Notes: generated by a model from the sequence alone, not told the origin. A stretch of 32,526 nucleotides of DNA from Sanguibacter keddieii (GCF_001064145.1 NZ_JVOJ01000030.1:1-32526); one strand, 5' to 3'. Numbered from the stretch's first letter, positions 7,424 through 15,628 are shown. Numbers and translations are program-made.

Positions 7424-9142
7424 ATGAGTTGGTCTCACGGTCCGTCGGACCCCAGCGGCAACTACCAGCAGCGCCCGCCCCGCAACAGGTTCTTTGAGTC
7501 CATGCGCGACTCGGGATGGTACCGCGCCCAGCCTCGCGTCGTCGGCGGCGTCTGCTCGGGCGTGGCCGCACACACCGGGTGGGACATGTCCCTCGTGCGA
7601 GTGCTGACCGTCCTCGCCGCGTTCTTCATCCCCCTCGTGCCCCTCGCCTACGCGCTCGGTTGGCTCCTGCTGCCCGAGGCCCAGGACGGCCGCATTCACC
7701 TGGAGGAGGCCCTCGAGGGCCGCTTCGATATCGCCGTTGTCGGCGGCATTGTCCTCGGCCTGTTCTCCCTGTCGTCCCTCATCCCCTCCGCGGGCCTCAT
7801 CTTCGGGGGCGCCGGCATCGGATTTGGCTCCTTCTTCGCGCTCGCCATCATCGGCGGCCTCATCGGCCTCGTGTATCTCGTCGTGGCCAGCGCCAGCTCG
7901 TCGAACAAGCAGCGCGGCCCGGGAGCCTCAGGCCAGCAGTACGGGACCCCGCAATACGGGACCCCGCAGTACGGCGGCCAGCAGTACGGGACCCCGCAGT
8001 ACGGCGGCCAGCAGGGCGCCTCGCCGGCGGGTGATTCCGCCCCTTTTGGGCACAGCGCCCCGGGCGCTAAGGACACGGGCACCACCATGCCACAGCAGCA
8101 GAACGCTCAGGCCCCCGAGGGCTTCCCCGCCTACGGCGTCCCCGCGGGCAGCGCAGGTAGCGCGGGCGCGCAGCGCCCCACAGGCGCCGCCACCTCCGCC
8201 GCTCAGAGCACGAACGCCGGGCCTCGCCCGGCCGCCGCTCGCCCCACCCAGCCCCACCCCGGCTGGACGCCTCCGCCTAGCGCGCCCAGGCCTCGTCAGT
8301 GGACCCCGCGTCCCATGCCAACGCATCGCCCGCGCACTGTCTCCAGTCGCGTGAACCTGGCGATCACGGGCCTCCTGATCCTCGTCGCTGCCACCGTCTT
8401 CGCCGGCATCTACATGGTCGACAAGGGACCCGCCATCCCCTTCATCACGGCCGCGACACAGTCCCAGACGATCGCACGCATCATCGTCATCGGAGGCGGC
8501 GTATGCCTGATCATCGTCGGCCTCTCCCTCGCGATCGCGGCCCTGCGCGACCGCAGCGCCGGCTGGCTCACGACCCTGTCCATTCTCGGCATCATCGTCG
8601 CGCTGCCCACCGCCGCCATCGGCACGGAGGCCACGCAGGGCGCGATCACCACGATCGGCTCCACGATCCAGAATCCGGCCAGCGACAAGACGGTGGATTG
8701 GACCGTCAGCTCCGTGCAGGGCTCGAGCCCCCTGGGCACCGTCACGCTCGACCTGAGCGGCGCCCCCGCGGGCACCACCAAGTCGATCACCGTGAGCTGG
8801 CAGGCCTGGCAGAACCTGACGATCAAGGTCGCCGAGGGGCAGCCCGTCCAGATCGTGTGCCAGTCAAGCATCGATTCCCTGGCCACGAACATGGACGACG
8901 ACGGCTGGGCCGCTCCGCTGAGGGACTGCTCCGACAAGACGGCGACCTCCCCCTCGTGGGGCAAGTCCTCTCTCGGCGGCATCACCGTGCTCATCACGCA
9001 AGACGCGGAGTTGGAGAACCTGACGATCCTGCAGACCCCGGATTCGTCCGGCACGTGGGGTTCCACGCCGGCGCCGACGCCGAGCACGACGCCCAGCCCC
9101 GCCCCGTCCCCCACCCCCACCGGCTCCCAGTCGGGTAACTGA
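7424..9142 (+). CDS. PspC-domain multi-pass membrane protein
   Basis: A membrane protein of 572 residues. The N-terminal PspC domain (about 30-90) contains RVVGGVCSGVAAHTG and a hydrophobic helix. Two further helices follow (about 100-155). A long Gln/Gly/Tyr/Pro/Ala-rich region (about 165-305) begins with five QYG pentapeptides. Three more helices (about 310-405) precede an extracellular-looking C-terminal domain with a Thr/Pro/Ser-rich tail (APTPSTTPSPAPSPTPTG). Start ATG 7424 has GAGAGGAAG eight bases upstream; the open frame runs further upstream but into the divergent promoter region. It is divergent from the PspC-domain kinase and so is probably a target or partner of that system. The next gene starts 15 bp downstream. 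PspC domains belong to envelope-stress proteins; the C-terminal domain was not recognised. Confidence 0.88.
   Translation: MSWSHGPSDPSGNYQQRPPRNRFFESMRDSGWYRAQPRVVGGVCSGVAAHTGWDMSLVRVLTVLAAFFIPLVPLAYALGWLLLPEAQDGRIHLEEALEGRFDIAVVGGIVLGLFSLSSLIPSAGLIFGGAGIGFGSFFALAIIGGLIGLVYLVVASASSSNKQRGPGASGQQYGTPQYGTPQYGGQQYGTPQYGGQQGASPAGDSAPFGHSAPGAKDTGTTMPQQQNAQAPEGFPAYGVPAGSAGSAGAQRPTGAATSAAQSTNAGPRPAAARPTQPHPGWTPPPSAPRPRQWTPRPMPTHRPRTVSSRVNLAITGLLILVAATVFAGIYMVDKGPAIPFITAATQSQTIARIIVIGGGVCLIIVGLSLAIAALRDRSAGWLTTLSILGIIVALPTAAIGTEATQGAITTIGSTIQNPASDKTVDWTVSSVQGSSPLGTVTLDLSGAPAGTTKSITVSWQAWQNLTIKVAEGQPVQIVCQSSIDSLATNMDDDGWAAPLRDCSDKTATSPSWGKSSLGGITVLITQDAELENLTILQTPDSSGTWGSTPAPTPSTTPSPAPSPTPTGSQSGN
7937..8011 (+). 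repeat. Five in-frame 15-bp repeats (QYGTP / QYGGQ)
   Basis: Five 15-bp units start at 7937, 7952, 7967, 7982 and 7997, encoding QYGTP, QYGTP, QYGGQ, QYGTP and QYGGQ. Near-identical DNA (CAGTACGGGACCCCG) indicates recent duplication and likely length variation between strains. Confidence 0.9.
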
Positions 9143-9157
9143 GGAAGGAATACGACC

Positions 9158-9823
9158 ATGACTACTTCCAACGACGACCAGACCACCCAGCTGCCCGAAT
9201 TCGACGCAACGACGCCGCTTCCGACGACTCCTGCACCCTCCGTCGGCGCGGGTCAGGACACGACCACGGAGATGCCGATCTCCTCGCCGGATCTCTCTTC
9301 GGACCCGCTCGCGATCTTCCGCGATGCCCCGACGACGCAGATGCCTGCCGGCTCTGTAGGAGCGGGCGGACGCACCGCCTTCGATCCGGCATCCACGGGT
9401 GAGACGACTCCTCGGGGTCACGAGGCCGGGGCTGGCCTGGGCGCTCAGGCCGCCTCGGGTGGCGCGGCTGGGGCCGCGGGCACGTCGGGCGCTCACGCGC
9501 CCGGGGCTCAGGCTTCAGGGGCCCAGACGTGGAGCGCTCCCGCGTGGCCCGCCAACATCCGCGACCTGCCCGAGGCGCCCAGCAGGGGCGTGCGCGTCGG
9601 CGCGTTTGTCTGGGCGGTCCTGGTGTGCATGGTCGGGGCATTCCTGATTGCCGAGGCCTACATCTCGACCTTCAACCTGCCGGTGCTAGGCATCAGCGCC
9701 GTCGCCGCGATCGGTGTCATCCTGATCCTCACTGCTCTCTTCTCGGGCCATTCCAAGAAGACCCCGAAGGCGTCCGCGGCCTCCGTTCCTTCGAATCCCG
9801 CGGACGCTATTCGTAGGGACTGA
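9158..9823 (+). CDS. Small membrane protein with a disordered Thr/Pro N-terminus
   Basis: A 221-residue protein not recognised as a named family. The first ~140 residues look disordered and contain short repeated motifs TTQLP (9-13), TTEMP (36-40) and TTQMP (59-63), then an Ala/Gly-rich linker. Two hydrophobic helices (about 147-170 and 176-195) are followed by a basic tail. A pair of C-terminal helices with a short loop puts both ends on the same side, probably the cytoplasm. It begins 15 bp after the PspC gene, with GAGGAAGGAA as ribosome-binding site, and ends before a bidirectional terminator, so it is the second gene of a two-gene operon. Repeated Thr-rich motifs of this kind can be docking or phosphorylation sites; that is speculation here. 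Confidence 0.82.
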   Translation: MTTSNDDQTTQLPEFDATTPLPTTPAPSVGAGQDTTTEMPISSPDLSSDPLAIFRDAPTTQMPAGSVGAGGRTAFDPASTGETTPRGHEAGAGLGAQAASGGAAGAAGTSGAHAPGAQASGAQTWSAPAWPANIRDLPEAPSRGVRVGAFVWAVLVCMVGAFLIAEAYISTFNLPVLGISAVAAIGVILILTALFSGHSKKTPKASAASVPSNPADAIRRD

Positions 9824-9848
9824 CGCTGCCGCGCAACGTGCGCACAAA

Positions 9849-9890
9849 CGGGGTGGGCCCGGGAACCGATTGGTTCCCGGGCCCACCCCG
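9849..9890. terminator. Bidirectional terminator between the PspC operon and ptsI
   Basis: A perfect 19-bp stem (9849-9867 and 9872-9890) with a GATT loop sits between two convergent genes. It can serve both strands. The T-run is weak (TTGCTTGT on plus). Confidence 0.8.
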
Positions 9891-9911
9891 TTGCTTGTCA
9901 GAAGCGTCGAA

Positions 9912-11594
9912 TCACAACAGATCCAGCATGGCCGGTGCCACCAGCTTCACGACGTTCTCACGGCCTTCCTTCGCATTGGGGGCATCCACCGCGTAGGCGG
10001 CCATCTGCTGGCAGGTCGCCAGGTCGTGCATGCGCAGGGCGGCGCGCACGGCGTTGACTTTCGACGGAGCCATCGACAGGGAGGCGACACCCAGGCCCGT
10101 GAGGACCAGGGCAAGCAGCGGATCGCCGCCCGCCTCGCCACACACGCCAATCGGCTTGCCCGTCGCACGACCGCCGTTGCAGGCGTGGCGGATCATCTCG
10201 AGGACCGCGGGCTGCCACGGATCCAGGAGAGACGCCAGGTTGCCGTCCAGGCGGTCGGCAGCCATCGTGTACTGCGTCAGGTCGTTCGTGCCGATGGACG
10301 CGAAGTCCACGATCGACAGGAGCTGCTCGGCGCGCAGGGCTGCCGCGGGAACCTCGATCATGATGCCGACCTTGGGCAGGCCATAGCCGCGCGCCTTGTC
10401 GGCGAACCACTTGGCTTCGTCAGCAGTCGAGACCATGGGGGCCATGACCCAGAGCTCCGCACCCGTCGCCTTGTGGGCGGCGGCCAAAGCCTGCAGCTGC
10501 GTGTCGATGAGGTCCTCGCGCACCTGGCACAGGCGCAGGCCGCGCACACCCAGGGCGGGGTTCTCCTCGGCACCCAGGTCCGCGAAGCTCAGCGGCTTGT
10601 CGGCGCCCGCGTCGAGGGTACGAACGACCACGCGACGCGACCCGAAGGAGCGCAGAACCTTCGTGTAGGTGTCGGTCTGCTCCTCCAGCGTCGGGGCCTC
10701 CGAACGCTCCAGGAACAGGAACTCCGTGCGGAACAAGCCCGAGCCCTCGAGGTCGAACTTCGATGCCTTCATCGCATCGTCGACCGTGCCGATGTTGGCC
10801 AGGAGCTTGACGCGGTAGCCGTCGTAGGTCGCCCCTTCACCGTTCGAGCCAGCCAGAGCGAGTGCGCGGCGGCGCGAACGCTCCTTGAGCAGGTCCACCT
10901 CGGCATCGGTGGGAGCGACGATCACCTCGCCGACACCACCGTCGAGGGCCAGCATCGTGCCTTCGGCGACCTCCATGATGCCCTCAGCCTTGACGATCGC
11001 GGGAATGCCCAGCTGGGCGGCCAGGATCGCCGTGTGCGAGGTGGGGCCACCGATCTCGGTGATGATGCCGAGGACGGTGTCCGGGTTCAGCGTCGCGGTC
11101 TCGGCGGGTGCCAGGTCGCGTGCCACGAGGATGACGGGCCCATCGAAGGCCGGGACGCCGGGCTCGGGCAGGCCACGCAGCTCGCAGATCGCGCGATCGC
11201 GCACGTCGTACAGGTCGGTCGCGCGCTCGGCCATGTAGCCGCCCAGGCCGCGCAGCATCTGCGCGTAGTCCTCGACAGCATCATGGACAGCCTGGGTGAC
11301 ACCGAGGCCCTTCTTCAGCTTCTTGTCAACGGCCTTGGCCAGGCCGCGGTCACCCGCGAGCTGGGCGGTGGCCTTGAGGATCGCCTTCGTCTCCTCCGGC
11401 GCGTTTGCGGCGCGCTCGCTCAGACGAGCGGAAACGGCTGCGAGTGCCTCGCGGACACGCGCGCCGTCGGCGGCAGCGTCAACGCTGCCCGGCTCCGTCG
11501 TGTCGACGCCGGGGGCCGGCTGGACGATCGCGGCGGGAGCTGCAGCGGTACCGGCGGAGACGCCGATGCCGTGCAGGACGTCGTGCGTCGCCAT
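9912..11594 (-). CDS. ptsI: PTS enzyme I (phosphoenolpyruvate-protein phosphotransferase)
   Basis: The cytoplasmic first enzyme of the sugar phosphotransferase system. It takes phosphate from phosphoenolpyruvate onto its active His and passes it to HPr. The 560-residue protein has an HPr-binding N-terminal domain, the swivelling domain with active His187 in GGPTSHTAILA, and a C-terminal PEP-binding barrel with FRTEFLFLER, FASIGTNDLTQY and the catalytic Cys in PIGVCGEAGGD. Start ATG 11594 is seven bases after AGGAG; the open frame extends 24 codons upstream into ptsH and is not used. It lies 4 bp after the ptsH stop, so the two form an operon. It also ends in the strong 9849-9890 terminator. 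The family assignment is secure. Confidence 0.97.
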   Translation of the reverse strand: MATHDVLHGIGVSAGTAAAPAAIVQPAPGVDTTEPGSVDAAADGARVREALAAVSARLSERAANAPEETKAILKATAQLAGDRGLAKAVDKKLKKGLGVTQAVHDAVEDYAQMLRGLGGYMAERATDLYDVRDRAICELRGLPEPGVPAFDGPVILVARDLAPAETATLNPDTVLGIITEIGGPTSHTAILAAQLGIPAIVKAEGIMEVAEGTMLALDGGVGEVIVAPTDAEVDLLKERSRRRALALAGSNGEGATYDGYRVKLLANIGTVDDAMKASKFDLEGSGLFRTEFLFLERSEAPTLEEQTDTYTKVLRSFGSRRVVVRTLDAGADKPLSFADLGAEENPALGVRGLRLCQVREDLIDTQLQALAAAHKATGAELWVMAPMVSTADEAKWFADKARGYGLPKVGIMIEVPAAALRAEQLLSIVDFASIGTNDLTQYTMAADRLDGNLASLLDPWQPAVLEMIRHACNGGRATGKPIGVCGEAGGDPLLALVLTGLGVASLSMAPSKVNAVRAALRMHDLATCQQMAAYAVDAPNAKEGRENVVKLVAPAMLDLL

Positions 11595-11598
11595 CAGC

Positions 11599-11865
11599 TC
11601 ACTCCTGGTCGAGGTCGCGCGAGAGCAGCTCGACGAGCGAGTCAAGCACCGCGCCCGCGGAATCATCCTCGGTGGACAGGGTGACGACGTCGCCGTGCTT
11701 GGCGCCCAGGGTCATGATTTCGAGGAGCGACGCGGCGTCGGCCTCCTCGCCATCGAAAGCGATGGTGACCTCGACGCCGGAGTCATCAACGGCCTCAGCG
11801 AGGACGGATGCGGGACGTGCGTGGAGGCCAACGGAGGAACCAATTGCAACGGTGCGGGAAATCAT
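11599..11865 (-). CDS. ptsH: Phosphocarrier protein HPr
   Basis: An 88-residue phosphocarrier that shuttles phosphate from enzyme I to EIIA domains such as the one encoded at 13458. The active His15 (GLHARPAS) is in place, as is Ser46 in AASLLEIM, the site used by HPr kinase in Firmicutes; no such kinase is in this window and actinobacteria generally lack it. Start ATG 11865 follows AAAGGA by seven bases, and the length matches the family. It is the first gene of the ptsH-ptsI operon and is divergent from the LacI regulator, sharing a 283-bp gap with four GTATC half-sites. Confidence 0.96.
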   Translation of the reverse strand: MISRTVAIGSSVGLHARPASVLAEAVDDSGVEVTIAFDGEEADAASLLEIMTLGAKHGDVVTLSTEDDSAGAVLDSLVELLSRDLDQE

Positions 11866-11925
11866 GGTCGTTCCTTTCAAATGCGGGGATGTCCATCGTG
11901 AGACACAGGTGCCCGTACGGCCCAT

Positions 11926-11984
11926 GGTATCGGGCTTAGATACCCGCGCAAAACCCGGTATCACAGACAGTGACATGGGATACA
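11926..11984. promoter_or_regulatory. Cluster of GTATC/GATAC half-sites between ptsH and the lacI gene
   Basis: GGTATC at 11926, GATACC at 11939, GGTATC at 11957 and GGATAC at 11979 lie within 60 bp, alternating in orientation. The first two form a dyad with a 7-base centre. The position fits an operator region for the ptsHI promoter. No known regulator consensus was matched. Confidence 0.3.
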
Positions 11985-12107
11985 TCACCCTCGTAAATGC
12001 CGAAAAACCATACGACAACGGACTCCCCCGCCGACCGAGACGACTCCACTGCGCAGTGCCAGCTCCGGCCTCACCGACGTGACGCGAGACTCCCTTCCAC
12101 CTCACCA

Positions 12108-12123
12108 ACTACACTAGAGTAGT
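12108..12123. promoter_or_regulatory. Dyad at the lacI-family gene promoter
   Basis: ACTAC-ACTAGA-GTAGT is a 5-bp dyad ending 25 bp before the regulator start. It contains TACACT, a possible -10 box, but no convincing -35 is in place. It could be an autoregulatory site. Confidence 0.25.
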
Positions 12124-12148
12124 ACCGAGGGAAGGAAAGGAAGCGCGC

Positions 12149-13174
12149 ATGAGTTCCCGCGAACCCACTCTGGCCGACGTCGCCGAGCTGGCCGGCGTGA
12201 GCCTGACGACCGTGTCGCGCGTTCTCAACAACCGCGGTTACCTCTCGGAAAAGACAAAGAAGAACGTCGCAGACGCGATCGAGACACTCGGCTACCGCCC
12301 GAACTCGCTGGCTCGCGCCCTTCACGGCAAGCGCACGCAAACGGTCGGCCTCATCGTTCCTGCGGTCTCCCTCCCCTTCTTCGGCGAACTGGCCGTCGAG
12401 GTGGAGAACGCCCTCGCCGACGCCGGTTACCGCATTCTCATTTGTAATTCCATGGGCCGCGCGGACCGTGAGCGCGAGTACCTGTCGCTCCTCGTGGGAA
12501 ACCGCGTGGACGGCATCATTTCAGGCGCCCACAACGAGGGCCTCGGCGAGTACGACACGATCCGCATGCCCCTGGTGACGATTGACCGCGAGCTGAGCCC
12601 GTCCATTCCGAATGTGCGCTGCGCGAACGAGGAGGCGGGTGCCATGGCGACGCGCGCGCTCATCGAGGGCGGGTGCCGCCATCCCCTGCTGCTCACGTCC
12701 CGTTCGGGTCCACGTAACCTGCGCGAGGCCGGTTACCGCGCCGAGGTTGAGCGTGCGGGTCTGACCCCGCGCGTGGTCACCGTGCCCTTCGATACGCCGA
12801 CACCGCAGCGTTTCGCGATGGTCCGCGACACCCTGGACGAGGCCCGCACCGAAGCTCCCATTGACGGGGTGTTCGCGACCGACGATCTGGCGGCCGCCGA
12901 GGTCCTCGAGTGGGCGCGCACCCGCAACCTGGCGGTCCCCGCCGACTTGTCCATCATCGGCTTTGACGGCACCGAGTCGATGCGCCGTGCCCTCCCCCAC
13001 TTGGCGACGATCCGCCAGCCCATTGAGGACATCGCCCGGGCTGCGGTGTCGATCCTCCTCGACCAGATCGAGGGCAAGGCTTCACGTTCCTTGTCCGACG
13101 AGGCCGGGGCACCCCCCGCTCAGACGGTCGAATTCTCGGGCACGCTGATTCCGGGGCGATCCCTGTCCTTGTGA
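12149..13174 (+). CDS. LacI-family transcriptional regulator, probable sucrose repressor
   Basis: A DNA-binding repressor of 341 residues. The N-terminal helix-turn-helix (about 7-55) reads TLADVAELAGVSLTTVSRVLN, followed by the hinge segment YRPNSLARAL and a periplasmic-binding-protein-like sugar-binding core ending in a normal LacI C-terminus (IIGFDGTE, TIRQPIEDIARAAV). Start ATG 12149 has GAAGGAAAGGAAG eight bases upstream. It is encoded between ptsHI and the EIIBCA/GH32 genes, so it is the natural candidate to sense sucrose or a derivative and repress those genes. A palindrome centred on AATCGATT, of the kind bound by LacI-family proteins, sits at the EIIBCA promoter. The effector is inferred from neighbours only. 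Confidence 0.92.
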   Translation: MSSREPTLADVAELAGVSLTTVSRVLNNRGYLSEKTKKNVADAIETLGYRPNSLARALHGKRTQTVGLIVPAVSLPFFGELAVEVENALADAGYRILICNSMGRADREREYLSLLVGNRVDGIISGAHNEGLGEYDTIRMPLVTIDRELSPSIPNVRCANEEAGAMATRALIEGGCRHPLLLTSRSGPRNLREAGYRAEVERAGLTPRVVTVPFDTPTPQRFAMVRDTLDEARTEAPIDGVFATDDLAAAEVLEWARTRNLAVPADLSIIGFDGTESMRRALPHLATIRQPIEDIARAAVSILLDQIEGKASRSLSDEAGAPPAQTVEFSGTLIPGRSLSL

Positions 13175-13217
13175 GTAGCGCCAACGTCGCCTGCCAGCAG
13201 CCCCCCCCAAAAAATAG

Positions 13218-13322
13218 CCGCATGCAATTCGTCTACCCGAACTTTTAGACAGACCCACAAACGTTGGAATTGCAACACCCTTATTTCAATGCTTAAAAGG
13301 TTGACAGGGGAATTGCATGCGA
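13218..13322 (+). repeat. Palindromic 105-bp element, copy 2
   Basis: The same length as copy 1 (305-409) and alignable without gaps at about 63 of 105 positions. The arms CGCATGCAATTC (13219-13230) and its perfect complement (13310-13321) differ from copy 1 at two positions per arm, and both changes are compensated (C-G to T-A, T-A to C-G). The centre is TTGGAATTGCAA, the reverse complement of copy 1's centre. The conserved right part includes TTCAATG and CAGGGGAATT. It lies between the regulator stop and a convergent terminator and holds no gene. Confidence 0.65.
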
Positions 13323-13392
13323 CATTGTTGGGAAACCACTCCCTGTGGCCACGCACAGATGGAGGACGCCAGCGCAGCCACGAGAGCAGACA

Positions 13393-13436
13393 AACGGTGG
13401 GCGGCACCAGCGCTGCGCTGGTGCCGCCCACCCGTT
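13393..13436. terminator. Bidirectional terminator between the regulator and EIIBCA genes
   Basis: A perfect 15-bp stem (13398-13412 and 13416-13430) with a 3-base loop is extended by AACGG/CCGTT after a single bulge. It separates convergent genes and begins 21 bp after the EIIBCA stop. Confidence 0.75.
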
Positions 13437-13457
13437 ATGTCGAGGCTGACTCCCGGC

Positions 13458-15464
13458 TCAGGCTTCCTTGGGGGCCACGTCGAGCAGCGCGTCGCCGCGC
13501 TGGATCTCGCCGCTGGCAACCGGAGTCACCGCGCCGAACTTCTTCTTGTTCGTCACAACGACGGGCGTAATGGTCTCGTAGCCGGCCTCGCGGATCACGT
13601 CGAGGTCAACCTCGGCGAGGACGTCGCCGCGGCGCACGACGTCGCCCTTGGCGACGCGGGGCGTGAAGCCCTTGCCGTCCAGCTTGACGGTGTCCATGCC
13701 GACGTGGATGAGGACCTGGACGCCGGAGGCGGACTTGAGGCCGTAGGCGTGGCCGGTCGGGAAGGCGACGGTCACGGTGCCATCGAAGGGGGCGACGACG
13801 AGGCCGTCGGCGGGCTCGATGCCGATGCCAGGGCCGAGCATGCCCTTGGCGAAGGACTCGTCCTTGAGCTGCTCGAGCGGAACCACGGTGCCCGCGAGGG
13901 GCGAGGCGACGGAGAGATCAGCCTTGGCCTCGTCGCTGAAGGACGGGGCCGGGGCGGCAGCCGGGGCCGGGGCGGCGGCAGGAGCGGCGGCGGGGGTCGC
14001 CACGGCGGCGGCCACGGGAGCGGCGGCCTTGGCGGCGGGCGCGCGGCCCTCCATGTCGGCCTTACCGCGCGTCATGGCGTAGGCGAAGGTGAAGCCGAAG
14101 GACAGGACGAAGACGAGGACCTCGAGGGCCAGGTACGCGGGGATCGACTCCGTCTTGATCGACACGAAGCCGACGAAGCCGGCGGCACCCAGGGCCTGAC
14201 CGCGCACGTTCAACAGGGCGACGCCCGCAGAGCCGATGGCAGCAGCTGCCATGGCGCAGAAGAAGGGCCAGCGCAGACGCAGGTTGACACCGAAGATGGC
14301 GGGCTCGGTGATGCCGAAGACGGCGGAGGCACCACCGGCACCGGCCAGGCCCTTGAGCTTGGCGTCGCGGGTCTTAAAGAAGACGGCCAGGGCGGCAGCA
14401 CCCTGCGCGACGTTCGCCATGGAGGCGACGGGGAAGATGAAGTCGCCGTCGCCGCCGGACAGCAGCGGGATTTCGATGGCGGGGAAGGACTGGTGCAGGC
14501 CGGTCACAACGATCGGGCTGTAGACGAGGCCGAAGAGCAGACCACCGACAACGCCGAGGGTCGAGTAGGTCCAGTTAATGCCCTGGGTCAGGTATTCGGC
14601 AGCCACGCGGGTGACGGGGCCGATGATCGTGAAGGCCAGGAAGCCGGTGACCAGCATCGTGATGAGCGGGGTGAGCAGGAAGTCCGCGGTGCCCTTGAGG
14701 ACCTTGTGCAGGCTCTTCTCGATGAGGCACATGACGTAGGTGACAGCCAGGGTCGGAATGACCTGCGCCTGGTAGCCGATCTTGGCGACATCCATGCCAA
14801 AGATGTGCCAATAGCTAACCTGCGCCTCACCGGCGAGCGCCGCGCCCGTATTCCAGGCGTTGAGCAGGTCGGTGGAAACCATGGCCGCGCCGATCGCGGC
14901 ACCCAGGTAGACGTTGCCGCCGAAACGCTTAGCGGCGGAGAAGCCGACGAGGACCGGCAGCGAGGCGAAGGCCGCGGAGGAAACCATGTTGATGAGGGCC
15001 GCGTAGTCCGCGATGCCGGGGTACATCTGGGTCAGCGACTGCTTGTCGAACAGACCCTCGGCGGTCATGACGTTGTTGATGGCCATCATCAGACCGCCGG
15101 CGACCAGCGCCGGGAGAATCGGAACGAAGATGTCGGCGATCATCTTGATGAAGCGCGAGAACAGGTTTCCGCCCTTTTCGGCTTCTTCCTTGGCCTCGTC
15201 CTTGGAGACCTCACGCACGCCATGGTTTGCGACCATGTTGGCGTAGACCTGGTCGACATCGCCGGGACCGACGATGATCTGGAACATGCCGCCGGCGGCG
15301 AATGTGCCCTTCAGATCTTCGTTGTCATCGAGGGCCTGCTGGTTGATCTTGGACTCGTCCGCGATCACCAGGCGGAGACGGGTTGCGCAGTGTGCTGCTG
15401 CGCTGATGTTGGATGCGCCGCCGACTGCTTCGACGACCTCTCCTGCCACCTTGGCGTGATCCAT
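13458..15464 (-). CDS. PTS sucrose-type EIIBCA transporter
   Basis: A membrane permease that imports and phosphorylates a sugar, most likely sucrose given the GH32 gene beside it. Domain order: EIIB (about 1-85, active Cys26 in AHCATRLRL), EIIC (about 100-460, several membrane helices and the conserved GITEPAIFGVNLR), an Ala/Pro-rich linker (about 480-520), and an EIIA-Glc-type domain (about 530-668) with GHAYGL and the active His in VLIHVGMDTV. The start is taken as ATG 15464 (MDHAKVAGEV), which matches family N-termini and lies 12 bases after GAAAGGA; an ATG at 15476 abuts that site directly and is less likely. EIIA is fused, so no separate EIIA is needed. Trehalose and other sugars of this EII family cannot be excluded. 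Confidence 0.92.
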   Translation of the reverse strand: MDHAKVAGEVVEAVGGASNISAAAHCATRLRLVIADESKINQQALDDNEDLKGTFAAGGMFQIIVGPGDVDQVYANMVANHGVREVSKDEAKEEAEKGGNLFSRFIKMIADIFVPILPALVAGGLMMAINNVMTAEGLFDKQSLTQMYPGIADYAALINMVSSAAFASLPVLVGFSAAKRFGGNVYLGAAIGAAMVSTDLLNAWNTGAALAGEAQVSYWHIFGMDVAKIGYQAQVIPTLAVTYVMCLIEKSLHKVLKGTADFLLTPLITMLVTGFLAFTIIGPVTRVAAEYLTQGINWTYSTLGVVGGLLFGLVYSPIVVTGLHQSFPAIEIPLLSGGDGDFIFPVASMANVAQGAAALAVFFKTRDAKLKGLAGAGGASAVFGITEPAIFGVNLRLRWPFFCAMAAAAIGSAGVALLNVRGQALGAAGFVGFVSIKTESIPAYLALEVLVFVLSFGFTFAYAMTRGKADMEGRAPAAKAAAPVAAAVATPAAAPAAAPAPAAAPAPSFSDEAKADLSVASPLAGTVVPLEQLKDESFAKGMLGPGIGIEPADGLVVAPFDGTVTVAFPTGHAYGLKSASGVQVLIHVGMDTVKLDGKGFTPRVAKGDVVRRGDVLAEVDLDVIREAGYETITPVVVTNKKKFGAVTPVASGEIQRGDALLDVAPKEA

Positions 15465-15532
15465 TGCCGACCACATTCCTTTCTCAAAACCCCACGCGCA
15501 ACGCCATTGTTACGCCGCGCTGGGCGGTGTGT

Positions 15533-15546
15533 AGCAATCGATTGAC
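15533..15546. promoter_or_regulatory. LacI-type operator at the EIIBCA promoter
   Basis: AGCAATCGATTGAC contains the palindrome CAATCGATTG around a central CG, the typical layout of LacI-family operators. It begins 1 bp downstream of the -10 box, where bound repressor would block transcription. Confidence 0.6.
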
Positions 15547-15576
15547 ATACTACGGGTGGCAGACTCCTCAATGCAA
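15547..15576 (-). promoter_or_regulatory. Promoter of the EIIBCA gene
   Basis: Read on the minus strand, -35 TTGCAT (complement of 15571-15576), an 18-bp spacer, and -10 TAGTAT (complement of 15547-15552). The start codon lies about 80 bp downstream, leaving an untranslated leader that includes the operator. Confidence 0.55.
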
Positions 15577-15628
15577 GGCGCGTCGGACATCGTCTCAGGT
15601 CAGAGCATGAGAGACCGACCACAGACGA

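Noticed and set aside
9870-11684. 604-codon plus-strand open frame opposite ptsI
   Set aside because: Shadow of enzyme I, whose active-site motifs are all on the minus strand.
13301-13328. Plus-strand promoter TTGACA-16-CATTGT in the second 105-bp element
   Set aside because: The -10 matches only three of six bases, the TTGACA is not conserved in the first copy, and no plus-strand gene follows before the terminator.
13317-15545. 742-codon plus-strand open frame opposite EIIBCA
   Set aside because: Product is Gly/Asp/His-rich shadow sequence; the opposite strand encodes a complete PTS permease.
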